From contig DCHO01000038.1 of the NCBI GenBank assembly GCA_002315655.1, positions 1 to 12,993 on the forward strand: a stretch of DNA of 12,993 nucleotides, given 5' to 3'. A program made the position numbers and the translations under genes. Position 1 is the first letter of the stretch. The number at the start of each line of letters is the position of its first letter. A model generated the notes under the pieces. It was not told where the DNA came from. It saw only the letters and a list, made by a program, of their open reading frames with translations, and made no database searches. Source of the stretch: Christensenella sp. UBA1750 (GTDB lineage Bacteria; Bacillota; Clostridia; Christensenellales; UBA1750). Below are positions 1-7,203 of this stretch, piece after piece.

Positions 1-40
1 GTCAGCGTAGCTGACTGAGAGGGCATTTCACAGAATGCCC
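1..40. repeat. Two adjacent inverted repeats downstream of gltX
   Basis: GTCAGC at 1-6 pairs with GCTGAC at 10-15 around a 3-nt loop, and GGGCATT at 21-27 pairs perfectly with AATGCCC at 34-40 around a 6-nt loop. On the minus strand the second hairpin begins 23 nt after the gltX stop codon, so it could end that transcript, but it is followed by TCTCAGTC rather than a T-run, which makes it a weak intrinsic terminator candidate. The arrangement resembles short dispersed palindromic elements I recall from gut Clostridia. The element is probably cut by the window edge. Confidence 0.5.
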
Positions 41-63
41 CAACATTTGCGATAGAACCGAAA

Positions 64-1521
64 TTAACCGCCTAATTGTTCGATTCCCGTCTGGATCCTC
101 TTGAGAGTTTCCTCTTTCCCAAGGATGTGGCACAGTTCCACAGCTCCGCCGGGGGTGGTTGGCTTGCCGGAGACGGCCACTCTCACGGGCCACATGATGC
201 GGCCGTTTTTTAGTTCATTGGCCTGAGCCACCCCCATGAGGGCGTCGTGGATGGCGTCAAAGCTCCAGTCCTCCATGGCTTCAAAGACGGGCTTTACCAG
301 ATTAAGGGCGTCCAGAGAGTTTTCCTCGTTGGTCTTCATCTTCTTGTGGACATACAGGTCGTTGCCGTATTCCGGGAGATCGTCGAAGAAGTCCAGCATG
401 GGGGGGATCTCCGTCAGGGTGTCCAGACGGGTCTGGAGCAGGGGAGCCACTAAAGAGAGGTCAATGGCGGGATTTTTGATCCCCTGTCTGAGATAGGGTT
501 CTGCCGCCTTCAGAAAATCCTCCGGGGACAGCTTCTTGATGTAGGCGCTATTGAAGTATTTCAGTTTCTCGATATCGAAGATGGCGGGAGACTTGGAAAT
601 GCCGGTAATGTCAAAGGCCTGTACCAGTTCGTCCAGAGTGAAGAACTCCTGCTCTGCAATCTCCCCTCTGGGGGACCAGCCCAAAAGGGCCACATAGTTC
701 AGAATGGCGTCCGTCAAGAAGCCCTGTGCCTTCAGATCCTCATAGGAGGGGTCTCCGTGCCGCTTGGACATCTTGTGTTGGGCATCCCGCATAACGGGGG
801 AGCAGTGGATGTAGGTGGGCACTTCCCAGCCGAAGCCCTCATACAGAAGATTATATTTTGGGGCGGAGGCTAAGTATTCGCTGCCCCGCACCACATGGGT
901 GATGCCCATGAGGTGGTCGTCCACCACATTGGCGAAGTTGTAGGTGGGCAGACCGTCCGCCTTGATGAGCACGTTGTCGTCCAGCTCGGAGCAGTCCACG
1001 GCGATGTGGCCGTAGAGCACATCGTCAAAGGAGGCCTCGCCGCTCTCGGGGATGTTCTGCCGAATGACGTAGGGGATGCCCGCGTTGAGCTTTTCCTGCA
1101 CCTCTTCCGGGGTCAGGTTCAGGCAGTGCTTGTCGTATTTCCAGGTCTTGCCCTCGGCTTCCGCGGCGGCGCGGCGCTCGGCCAGCTCCTCCTTGGTGCA
1201 GAAGCAGTAATAGGCCTTGCCCTCTTTGACAAGCTGCTGGGCGTAGGGCAGATAGATGTCCTTGCGCTCGGTCTGCACATAGGGGCCGTAATCGCCGCCG
1301 ATGTCGGGACCTTCGTCCCAGTTGAGACCGGCGAGCTTTAAGCTCTTGTAGATTTTTTCGGTGGCACCGGGCACCAGACGCTCCTGGTCGGTGTCCTCAA
1401 TGCGGAGGATGAACACGCCGTTGTTCTTGCGGGTGAACAGATAGGTGTAAAGTGCGGTGCGCAAGCCGCCTAAATGCAGATAGCCGGTGGGGCTGGGCGC
1501 AAAACGGGTACGAACCTGCAT
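64..1521 (-). CDS. gltX: Glutamyl-tRNA synthetase (GluRS)
   Basis: Class I aminoacyl-tRNA synthetase that charges tRNA-Glu with glutamate in the cytoplasm. The 485-residue length is normal for bacterial GluRS. The N-terminal Rossmann fold carries the HIGH-type signature as HLGG at residues 16-19, following FAPSPTGY, and the KMSKS loop as KMSKR at 250-254. A zinc-binding pattern like that of the E. coli enzyme is visible: C106-x-C108 followed by Y129-x3-C133. The C-terminal third is the helical anticodon-binding region. The start at 1521 is supported by AAAGGAG about 10 nt upstream. It lies downstream of glnS in the same direction with a 167-nt spacer and no obvious promoter of its own, so co-transcription is likely. 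Because a dedicated GlnRS is encoded next door, a discriminating GluRS (Glu only) is the natural inference, although the sequence alone does not prove it. Confidence 0.97.
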   Translation of the reverse strand: MQVRTRFAPSPTGYLHLGGLRTALYTYLFTRKNNGVFILRIEDTDQERLVPGATEKIYKSLKLAGLNWDEGPDIGGDYGPYVQTERKDIYLPYAQQLVKEGKAYYCFCTKEELAERRAAAEAEGKTWKYDKHCLNLTPEEVQEKLNAGIPYVIRQNIPESGEASFDDVLYGHIAVDCSELDDNVLIKADGLPTYNFANVVDDHLMGITHVVRGSEYLASAPKYNLLYEGFGWEVPTYIHCSPVMRDAQHKMSKRHGDPSYEDLKAQGFLTDAILNYVALLGWSPRGEIAEQEFFTLDELVQAFDITGISKSPAIFDIEKLKYFNSAYIKKLSPEDFLKAAEPYLRQGIKNPAIDLSLVAPLLQTRLDTLTEIPPMLDFFDDLPEYGNDLYVHKKMKTNEENSLDALNLVKPVFEAMEDWSFDAIHDALMGVAQANELKNGRIMWPVRVAVSGKPTTPGGAVELCHILGKEETLKRIQTGIEQLGG

Positions 1522-1606
1522 GGGAATGAATCTCCTTTGTATGATGATAACATAAGTGCGCTATGCCGCCGAATAAGGGAGCGAAGCGACTGGAGGTCGA
1601 GCGTTT

Positions 1607-1639
1607 CCTTATCAAAATGCCTGTGGCATCTTGATAAGG
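1607..1639. repeat. Long imperfect hairpin in the glnS-gltX spacer
   Basis: CCTTATCAA at 1607-1615 pairs with TTGATAAGG at 1631-1639, and ATGCC at 1617-1621 pairs with GGCAT at 1625-1629, leaving one A/C mismatch and a 3-nt loop. That is 14 base pairs in 33 nt. There is no T-run on either side, so it does not look like an intrinsic terminator. It may be a dispersed intergenic repeat, an RNA-processing site between glnS and gltX, or both. Confidence 0.6.
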
Positions 1640-1655
1640 TATAAGCCGACCGAAA

Positions 1656-1686
1656 CACCGGAATTTCCTGAAAGGGAATTTCGGTG
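1656..1686 (-). terminator. Hairpin immediately after glnS, possible weak terminator
   Basis: CACCG at 1656-1660 pairs with CGGTG at 1682-1686, and the stem continues inward through AATT pairs and two G-T wobbles to CC/GG around a small loop. It begins 2 nt after the glnS stop codon on the minus strand and is followed there by only TTT, so termination would be partial at best. It could instead protect the 3' end of glnS mRNA or tune readthrough into gltX. Confidence 0.4.
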
Positions 1687-1688
1687 CG

Positions 1689-3392
1689 CTATTCGGGCTT
1701 GTAGGAGCCTTTCAGGGAAACGGTTCTGTTGTAGACGGGCAGTTCGGCGGTGGAATCCTTATCCACGACGAAGTAGCCCTGACGCATGAACTGGAAGTGG
1801 TCGCCCACCTTGGCGTTTTTGAGCGCACCCTCGATGTAGGCGTTCTTCATCACCTTGATGGATTCGTATTTGAAGTCGTCGGTGAAGTCCTTCTTGACGG
1901 GAACTTCGGTTTCTTCCTCGTCTTCCAGCTCCACCTCGTCTTCGTTTTCTTCCTCTTTGAGCATATAATCGTACAGGCGCACTTCGATCTTCTGGGCGGT
2001 GGTTTCCTCGACCCAGTGCAGCGTGCCCTTGACCTTGCGATCCGCGCCCTCGGAGCCGGAGATTGTGTCCAGATCAACAGAGCAAAGCAGCTCGATGATG
2101 TTGCCGTTTTCGTCCTTCACCACGTCTTCGCACTTGATGATGTAGGCGGCCTTCAAGCGTACCTCGCGTCCGGGAGCAAGACGGAAGAACTTCTTGGGTG
2201 CGTCCTCCATGAAGTCCTCGCGCTCGATGAGCAGATGCTTGCCGAAGGCGACCTCGCGTTCGCCCATTTCGGGATGATTGGGGTGATTTTCGGTTTTGAG
2301 ATAGACAATCTTGCCCTCATCCCAGTTGGTCAGGGTCACTTTGATGGGGTCCAGCACCGCCATGGCGCGGGGCGCGGATTCGTTTAAGTCTTCGCGGACG
2401 CAGTGTTCCAGCAGCTGGATGTCCACAACGGAGTCTGCCTTGGCAATGCCCACGCGACGCAGGAAGTCGTGGATGGAAGCGGGGGTGTAGCCGCGGCGGC
2501 GCAGACCGCAGAGGGTGGGCATACGGGGGTCGTCCCAGCCGGAGACAAAATGCTCCTCGACCAAGCGGCGCAGATAGCGCTTGGAGAGCTTGGTGTGGGT
2601 GATGTTGAGCCGCGCAAACTCGATCTGGCGCGGATGGGCGGGCAGACCCGCGTTGTCGCGCACCCAGTTGTAAAGCGGGCGGTGAATCTCATATTCCAGA
2701 GAGCACAGGGAATGGGTGATGCCCTCGATGCAGTCCTGAATGGGATGGGCGAAATCGTACATGGGATAGATGCACCACTTGTCGCCAGTCTGGTGGTGCT
2801 TCTTGTGCATGATGCGGTAGATGGTGGGGTCGCGCATACAGATGTTGGGGGAGGCCATATCGATCTTGGCGCGCAGGGTTAAGGTTCCGTCGGCAAATTC
2901 GCCGTTCTTCATGCGTTCAAAGAGGTCTAAGGACTCCTCCACGGGGCGGTCGCGGTAGGGGCTGTTCTTGCCCGGCTTGGTCAGTGTGCCGCGATATTCC
3001 TTCATCTGCTCGGGGGTCAGCTCGTCCACATAGGCCAGCCCCTTCTTGATAAATTCAACAGCCAGTTCGTAGGTCTTGTCGAAATAGGACGAGCCGTACA
3101 CGCACTTGTCCCAATCAAAGCCCATCCAGTGAATATCCTCCTGAATGGCCTCGACAAATTCGTTGTCTTCCTTGGAAGGGTTGGTATCGTCAAAGCGCAG
3201 GTTGCACTTGCCGCCGAACTTTTGGGCGACAGAGAAGTCCACATACATGGCCTTGACGTGACCGATGTGGATGTAGCCGTTGGGCTCGGGCGGGAAACGG
3301 GTCTGAATGGAGCCGGTGACCGCGCCTTCTTCAATATCCTGCTTCACAAAATCTTCAATAAAATTTGTGGTGTTGATGTTGGATACGTCCAT
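1689..3392 (-). CDS. glnS: Glutaminyl-tRNA synthetase (GlnRS)
   Basis: Class I synthetase that charges tRNA-Gln directly with glutamine. Its 567 residues are close to the E. coli enzyme (about 554). The PPEPNGYIHIGH block places the HIGH motif at residues 42-45, and the KMSKS loop appears as KLSKR at 268-272. THSLCSLEY is a GlnRS hallmark that separates it from GluRS. The C-terminal half is the two-part beta-barrel anticodon-binding region, ending in a PVYNRTV block typical of GlnRS. An unusual run of mostly Glu and Asp lies at about 478-500 inside that region. The start at 3392 is set by AGGAGG upstream, and a promoter lies at 3435-3463. Many Bacillota lack GlnRS and make Gln-tRNA through GatCAB, so this gene marks a lineage that acquired or kept the direct route. 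gltX follows downstream. Confidence 0.97.
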   Translation of the reverse strand: MDVSNINTTNFIEDFVKQDIEEGAVTGSIQTRFPPEPNGYIHIGHVKAMYVDFSVAQKFGGKCNLRFDDTNPSKEDNEFVEAIQEDIHWMGFDWDKCVYGSSYFDKTYELAVEFIKKGLAYVDELTPEQMKEYRGTLTKPGKNSPYRDRPVEESLDLFERMKNGEFADGTLTLRAKIDMASPNICMRDPTIYRIMHKKHHQTGDKWCIYPMYDFAHPIQDCIEGITHSLCSLEYEIHRPLYNWVRDNAGLPAHPRQIEFARLNITHTKLSKRYLRRLVEEHFVSGWDDPRMPTLCGLRRRGYTPASIHDFLRRVGIAKADSVVDIQLLEHCVREDLNESAPRAMAVLDPIKVTLTNWDEGKIVYLKTENHPNHPEMGEREVAFGKHLLIEREDFMEDAPKKFFRLAPGREVRLKAAYIIKCEDVVKDENGNIIELLCSVDLDTISGSEGADRKVKGTLHWVEETTAQKIEVRLYDYMLKEEENEDEVELEDEEETEVPVKKDFTDDFKYESIKVMKNAYIEGALKNAKVGDHFQFMRQGYFVVDKDSTAELPVYNRTVSLKGSYKPE

Positions 3393-3434
3393 CTTGTTCC
3401 TCCTGTTCTCCGATTCTGCGGAAAATCTCGTCTC

Positions 3435-3463
3435 ATTATAGCACCTTCATTCCGGCGCAACAA
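3435..3463 (-). promoter_or_regulatory. Sigma-A promoter for glnS
   Basis: On the minus strand a -35 element TTGTTG (3458-3463) is followed after exactly 17 nt by a perfect -10 TATAAT (3435-3440). It lies 43 nt before the glnS start codon. No T-box or other riboswitch signature is visible in this short leader. Confidence 0.8.
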
Positions 3464-3502
3464 TGAGAAAACTGTAAAACCCTTCCTATTTTGGCGATTT
3501 TC

Positions 3503-4084
3503 TTAAAAGAAATCCGCATGAGGGGCACGGCGTCCGGGCTTTTGAGGGATTGCTGCGGGGAAACCCACGGCGAGACTTACGCAGACCAGCTCGTTTTCGG
3601 GAATGTTGAGCTTGCGCAGGGTGTTTGCCACAATGGGGTCGTCCTGCGTCCAGCGCACCTGATTGACCCAGCAGGTACCAAGACCAAGCGATGCGGCGGC
3701 GTGCATGAGGTTTGCGGCGGCAAGGGCGCAGTCCGCCATGTTGTTGGGATAGGACTGCGCCGCGCTGATAATGATCCAGCAGGGCGCATGGAAATAGCAG
3801 CAGTAGTTTTCCTGCTTTGCGGCCTTCTGCCCGGAGATCTGGGACTTGTAGGAGTGCTCGTTAAGCCGCAGATTGAGCATTCCCTGCCGCACGGCGGCGT
3901 TGAGGGTTTCTTTTGCTGCCTGCGAGGTCAGCACGGTGAAGTGCCAGCCCTGCGTGTTGCCGCCGGTGGCCGCCTGCACCGCCGCGCAGAGCAGCTCATC
4001 TATGATTTCTTTGCTGACTTCCTCCTGCGTGTATTGCCGGATGCTCTGCCTTGAGTACATATTTTCGATGATTGCGTTCTTCAT
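3503..4084 (-). CDS. Nitroreductase-family FMN-dependent oxidoreductase
   Basis: A 193-residue flavin oxidoreductase of the nitroreductase superfamily, expected to be a cytoplasmic FMN-binding dimer that uses NAD(P)H; the physiological substrate cannot be told from the sequence. The N-terminal SRQSIRQY is the usual FMN-phosphate-binding Arg-Ser-x-Arg block. NTQGWHF occupies the place of the common NxQPW segment, and the helix DCALAAANLMHAAASLGLG is characteristic of the family. I chose the ATG at 4084 because GGGGGG lies just upstream. A longer reading frame extends to 4183, but its first 33 residues would be translated across the upstream terminator and the end of the VOC gene. It follows the VOC gene at short distance. 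I see no clear terminator between its stop codon and the glnS promoter. Confidence 0.9.
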   Translation of the reverse strand: MKNAIIENMYSRQSIRQYTQEEVSKEIIDELLCAAVQAATGGNTQGWHFTVLTSQAAKETLNAAVRQGMLNLRLNEHSYKSQISGQKAAKQENYCCYFHAPCWIIISAAQSYPNNMADCALAAANLMHAAASLGLGTCWVNQVRWTQDDPIVANTLRKLNIPENELVCVSLAVGFPAAIPQKPGRRAPHADFF

Positions 4085-4108
4085 TCTGCCCCCCATGTGT
4101 CTGTGCAG

Positions 4109-4131
4109 AAAAACCCCGCATTTCTGCGGGG
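4109..4131 (-). terminator. Intrinsic terminator after the VOC gene, GAAA tetraloop
   Basis: On the minus strand the perfect 7-bp stem CCCCGCA/TGCGGGG (4125-4131 and 4114-4120) encloses a GAAA loop of the stable GNRA class and is followed directly by TTTTT (4109-4113). It begins 18 nt after the VOC stop codon and ends only 24 nt before the nitroreductase start, so it should limit readthrough into that gene. Confidence 0.85.
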
Positions 4132-4149
4132 CGAGTTGTTTCTTTGCCT

Positions 4150-4527
4150 TTATTTGTGGTTCGGAGGCACGACCTCGACCCAATAGCCGTCGGGGTCTTC
4201 CACAAAGTAGATGCCCATGGCGTGATTCTCGTAGCAGATGCAGCCCATCTTCTCGTGCAGAGCGTGGGCACCTTCGTAATCGTCGGTGACTAACCCTAAG
4301 TGAATCTCGTTTTCACCCAAGTCGTAGGGGGTGTCCTGATGGTCGCGGAGCCAGGTCAGCTCCAACTGCCAGAACTTGTTCTCGTCCTGCAGGAAGTTGA
4401 GGATGAAGCTGCCGTCCTCGGCAACCTTGGTGCGGGCAACCTTGAGCCCGAAGGCTTCCTCGTAGAATTTCAGGGACTTGTCCATGTCGCGGACGTTGAT
4501 GTTGTTGTGATTCATCACAAATTTCAT
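4150..4527 (-). CDS. Glyoxalase I-like VOC-family metalloenzyme
   Basis: A 125-residue vicinal-oxygen-chelate protein with two beta-alpha-beta-beta-beta modules. It aligns well with lactoylglutathione lyase (glyoxalase I): all four metal ligands are in place at H7, E56, H76 and E118, very near the E. coli GloA ligand positions, and the closing block VEDPDGYWVEVV is typical. The likely role is isomerising the hemithioacetal formed from methylglyoxal and a thiol. Clostridia often lack glutathione, so the thiol partner is uncertain and other VOC chemistry remains possible. AGGAGG 8 nt before the ATG fixes the start. It has its own promoter (4561-4589), is followed by a strong terminator, and may therefore be mostly monocistronic. 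Confidence 0.9.
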   Translation of the reverse strand: MKFVMNHNNINVRDMDKSLKFYEEAFGLKVARTKVAEDGSFILNFLQDENKFWQLELTWLRDHQDTPYDLGENEIHLGLVTDDYEGAHALHEKMGCICYENHAMGIYFVEDPDGYWVEVVPPNHK

Positions 4528-4560
4528 GAAACGATCCTCCTGTATGGTTTATTTGTGTTT

Positions 4561-4589
4561 AGTATAACTGATTTCGTGAGGAAAATCAA
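4561..4589 (-). promoter_or_regulatory. Sigma-A promoter for the VOC gene
   Basis: Minus-strand -35 TTGATT (4584-4589) and -10 TATACT (4561-4566) are separated by exactly 17 nt, 33 nt before the VOC start codon. The -35 element overlaps the stop codon of the upstream MBL-fold gene (4586-4588), so the promoter begins inside that gene's 3' end. Confidence 0.7.
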
Positions 4590-5269
4590 ATGTTTCCCGT
4601 CTGTCCTCTTTGGTTAAGCAGGAGGACGTTATTGTATTGCGCGGAAAAGTCGGTGACTTCTTTTGTGGGCTTCATAAAGTGCATGGGGACAAAGACGGAA
4701 GGTTTCAGGGTCTCCTGAATCCGATGCGCGCCGCGGGCGGTGTTTTTGCCCATGCGGGGGTCAACGGGGAAGAAGCACAGGTCGATGGTGCCGGAAAAAG
4801 GGGCAAGGGTGGTGAGAATCCGCTCGAACCAGTCCGTTGCCTCCTGAATTTCGTTTTCGGTGCTCTCGTCCTCCCAGTGCCAGAGGTTGTAGTCCCCGGC
4901 GTGGAAGATGCGCTTGCCCTCCGCGTCCACGAGGAAGGAAACGCCCAAATCGGTTGAGCCGAAGGCGCGGACGGTAAGGTTCGGCAGGGTCAGGGTCTGC
5001 CCTTCGGATAAGCGGTGACCGGCATAGCCCTTGGGGAACTCGTCCGACAGGAAAACTTCGGAAAAAGGCAGGGCGAGGACTTCTTTGCACCAGTGGTCGT
5101 GATGGCTGTGGGAGAGAAAGAGATAGCTTTTCTCAAAAACCTCTACCTGAGCTTTTGTCACGATTCCACGTCCGTCTTTGTCGGCTTTTCCGTTGCACTC
5201 GTCAAACACAAGCAGGGTTTTGTCCAATTCCACGGAAAACCCGCTGTTTTCCAGATAGGTGATCTTCAT
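4586..5269 (-). CDS. Metallo-beta-lactamase-fold hydrolase
   Basis: A 227-residue MBL-fold protein. The binuclear metal site is visible as H54-x-H56-x-D58-H59, followed by H123 and D126 in HAGD and H197 in the MHF block, which is the set expected of an active hydrolase. The simple architecture and the opening MKITYLENSGFSVE resemble the UlaG-like branch of the superfamily, but I cannot name a substrate. There is no signal peptide, so it should be cytoplasmic. It begins 12 nt after the capA-like stop codon, with AAGGGGA in that gap, which indicates translation as the last gene of a GNAT-capA-MBL operon. No terminator is seen at its end; the next gene's promoter overlaps the stop codon. Confidence 0.9.
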   Translation of the reverse strand: MKITYLENSGFSVELDKTLLVFDECNGKADKDGRGIVTKAQVEVFEKSYLFLSHSHHDHWCKEVLALPFSEVFLSDEFPKGYAGHRLSEGQTLTLPNLTVRAFGSTDLGVSFLVDAEGKRIFHAGDYNLWHWEDESTENEIQEATDWFERILTTLAPFSGTIDLCFFPVDPRMGKNTARGAHRIQETLKPSVFVPMHFMKPTKEVTDFSAQYNNVLLLNQRGQTGNI

Positions 5270-5281
5270 AAGCGTTCCCCT

Positions 5282-6559
5282 TTATTTTTCCAGCTCCACA
5301 AAATCCTCGCTCATTAAGCCGGCCTCATATTCCCAGACCGTCTCGCAGCGGTGCGCCTTTTCGTGGTCGGAGTTCATATATGTGCCGCAGGGCAGCACCT
5401 CATAGGTGTCCTTGCCGTTGGAATCGCCGCGATAGACCACCGTGGGCACATAGCCCGCCTGAGTGAGTGAAATTTCCCCGGTCTCGCCGGACTTTTTGAG
5501 CTGCAATTCAAAGATGATGCCCATGTCCCGCGGTCTGTCCTGCTGGTTGGAGATGAAATTGCCCATGGAATAGGCAACGGGCACGGTGACTTCCGCTCCG
5601 TCACGCTCCACGGTGAGCATTTCCGCCTCCTGCACCACATGGGGATGGCTGCCGAAAATGGCATCCACGCCGCATTCCGCCAGCATTTGCGCCTGCTGCT
5701 TCTGGGTGCTGCCGTAGTGTTCCTCATATTCCGCGCCCCAGTGCACCATGCAGACGATGTAGTCCGCGCCCTCCCTGCGGAGCTGCTTCACATCGTCCTC
5801 CACCACGCCGCGGGAGAGCTTACGCACCATCCATTCGGACTTGGGCGTGGAGTTGAACACGGAAGAATAGGCCAAAATGCCCACCTTGATGCCCTTTACG
5901 TTCATGATGAGCAGGTCTTCAAAATCGTCCTGCTGCCCGCACGCGCCCGTGGAGAGCAAGCCGTTTTCCTTCAAAACATTAAGCGTGCGCCGGATGCCGT
6001 CAATGCGCTGGTCATAGGTGTGGTTGTTTGCAAAGGTCAGAATGTCAAAGCCCGCAGCTTTGAGCGCTGTGGCGTAAGCATCGGGGGAATTGAAGGAGGG
6101 GAAGCCCGTGTAGCCCTCCTCCTCGCCCGCAAACACCGTTTCCAGGTTGCCGATGGCAAGGTCGGCGCAGGAGATGGACGCGGAAATGCTGCTGAACCAG
6201 GGGGTCATATCGTAGGAGCCGTCCTCCTGCAGGGCGGAAGCCAACTGCCGGTCATGGCACATGATGTCGCCCACGAAACGCAGGGTGATGTCGGAATCCG
6301 GCACCGGGGTGGGGGTGGGTGCTTCTGTCGGCTCCGGCGTAATCTCCGGGGTGGGCGTGGGCGTTTCCGTAGGCTCTGCGGAGGGCGCGGGGGTGCTCGT
6401 CAGATTGACGGCGGCTTCTTCCTCCCAGATGAGGGATTTGAGACTCGGAATCCCCGCCCCCTGCGCGGTGAAAAACATGACGCCCAGCAGCCCGAGACAG
6501 AGCACAAGGGCGAGAATGAACGCGATGATAAGCCCCTTGGGGGCACGGTTGTCAGCCAT
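5282..6559 (-). CDS. CapA-family membrane-anchored protein (PGA_cap domain)
   Basis: From the ATG at 6559 the protein has 425 residues. Residues 9-30 form one hydrophobic helix without an obvious cleavage site, so it is probably anchored with the rest outside the cell. Residues 53-87 are a low-complexity Pro/Thr/Glu linker of TPTP and EPTE type. Residues 90-390 form the PGA_cap metallophosphatase-like domain: GDIM at 97-100, NLETV from 138, NNH at 178-180, HWG at 273-275 and GSHPHV at 303-308. CapA relatives act in poly-gamma-glutamate capsule synthesis or export, but no capB, capC or capD homologue is present here, so a capsule role is not supported and a cell-envelope role is only inferred. 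An in-frame GTG at 6568 would add three residues; the ATG is better placed after GGCGGTG. It starts 21 nt after the GNAT stop codon. Confidence 0.92.
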   Translation of the reverse strand: MADNRAPKGLIIAFILALVLCLGLLGVMFFTAQGAGIPSLKSLIWEEEAAVNLTSTPAPSAEPTETPTPTPEITPEPTEAPTPTPVPDSDITLRFVGDIMCHDRQLASALQEDGSYDMTPWFSSISASISCADLAIGNLETVFAGEEEGYTGFPSFNSPDAYATALKAAGFDILTFANNHTYDQRIDGIRRTLNVLKENGLLSTGACGQQDDFEDLLIMNVKGIKVGILAYSSVFNSTPKSEWMVRKLSRGVVEDDVKQLRREGADYIVCMVHWGAEYEEHYGSTQKQQAQMLAECGVDAIFGSHPHVVQEAEMLTVERDGAEVTVPVAYSMGNFISNQQDRPRDMGIIFELQLKKSGETGEISLTQAGYVPTVVYRGDSNGKDTYEVLPCGTYMNSDHEKAHRCETVWEYEAGLMSEDFVELEK

Positions 6560-6580
6560 GAAATGCACCGCCGATCTGCT

Positions 6581-7135
6581 TTATTCGGGTCTGTTGGCAA
6601 CGGTTTTTCCGCTTTGGATGATTTCAAAAATCCTGTCCCAGCGGGAGCGGAAATCCTCCGTGGAAAGGTCGGGCACAAAGCCCATTTTGAGATAGCCCTT
6701 GATGGCGGGAATACGCCAGTCGTCGGTGGTCAGATAAGCGGTGGACTGATGCCTGCGTTTAAGTTCATACAGGCAAAGATCGTTCATCACATGGGAAAGT
6801 CCGCGCCCGCGATAGGCTTCCTTGCAGGCGACCATGTGGATGTATCCTTCGCCGGGCTTTTCGCCATCGCAGATGACGGCAACGGAGGCTGCCGGATCGC
6901 CGTTGACCGTGATGAAAAAGCAGTCGCTTTCCTTATATCCCGGGTGTTCCAGCATGACCTTTTCATAATAAGCATAGTCTTCTCTCTTGGCGGAAAGGCC
7001 GTACTGCATGATGTCCAGCCAGTGTTCCACCCCGTTTTCCATATCCGGCAGGGAGACAATGCCGACACCTTCCGGGCAGACGGGCGCTTTTGCGGGGATA
7101 TTATCGTTTGTCCAGACCATTTTGAGCTGTTCCAT
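6581..7135 (-). CDS. GNAT-family N-acetyltransferase
   Basis: A 184-residue predicted acetyl-CoA-dependent acetyltransferase. The acetyl-CoA pyrophosphate-binding motif A is visible as YRGRGLS (about 108-114), preceded by the strand GYIHMVAC and followed by a helix, and AIKGYLKMGF near 144-153 matches the closing GNAT motif B. The substrate cannot be predicted. The ATG at 7135 is chosen because AAGGAG lies 9 nt upstream; a longer frame to 7249 would run through the promoter and is not credible. It is first in a three-gene unit with the CapA-like and MBL-fold genes, transcribed from the promoter at 7175-7203 and divergent from alaS. Confidence 0.9.
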   Translation of the reverse strand: MEQLKMVWTNDNIPAKAPVCPEGVGIVSLPDMENGVEHWLDIMQYGLSAKREDYAYYEKVMLEHPGYKESDCFFITVNGDPAASVAVICDGEKPGEGYIHMVACKEAYRGRGLSHVMNDLCLYELKRRHQSTAYLTTDDWRIPAIKGYLKMGFVPDLSTEDFRSRWDRIFEIIQSGKTVANRPE

Positions 7136-7174
7136 TTGTTCTCGCTCCTTCTTCGGAAGAAAGTGTTTTTTCTT

Positions 7175-7203
7175 ATTATAGCGGAAAATCGCGGGAAGAA
7201 CAA
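7175..7203 (-). promoter_or_regulatory. Sigma-A promoter for the GNAT-capA-MBL unit
   Basis: Minus-strand -35 TTGTTC (7198-7203) and a perfect -10 TATAAT (7175-7180) are separated by 17 nt, 39 nt before the GNAT start. It is back-to-back with the alaS promoter, with 39 nt between the two -35 elements, so the intervening DNA could hold a shared regulator site, although I recognise none. Confidence 0.8.

Noticed and set aside
1607..1686. CRISPR repeats or an attachment site in the glnS-gltX spacer
   Set aside because: There are only single hairpins, no regularly spaced direct repeats and no neighbouring cas or integrase gene.
3393..3502. A T-box or glutamine riboswitch in front of glnS
   Set aside because: The leader after the -10 element is under 45 nt and contains no T-box core, stem I or terminator.
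4085..4183. Longer N-terminus for the nitroreductase
   Set aside because: It would translate through the intrinsic terminator and overlap the VOC gene; the ATG at 4084 has its own ribosome binding site and matches the family start.
5282..6559. Poly-gamma-glutamate capsule operon
   Set aside because: Only a CapA-like domain is present; capB, capC and capD are absent from the window, and CapA-like proteins are common outside capsule loci.
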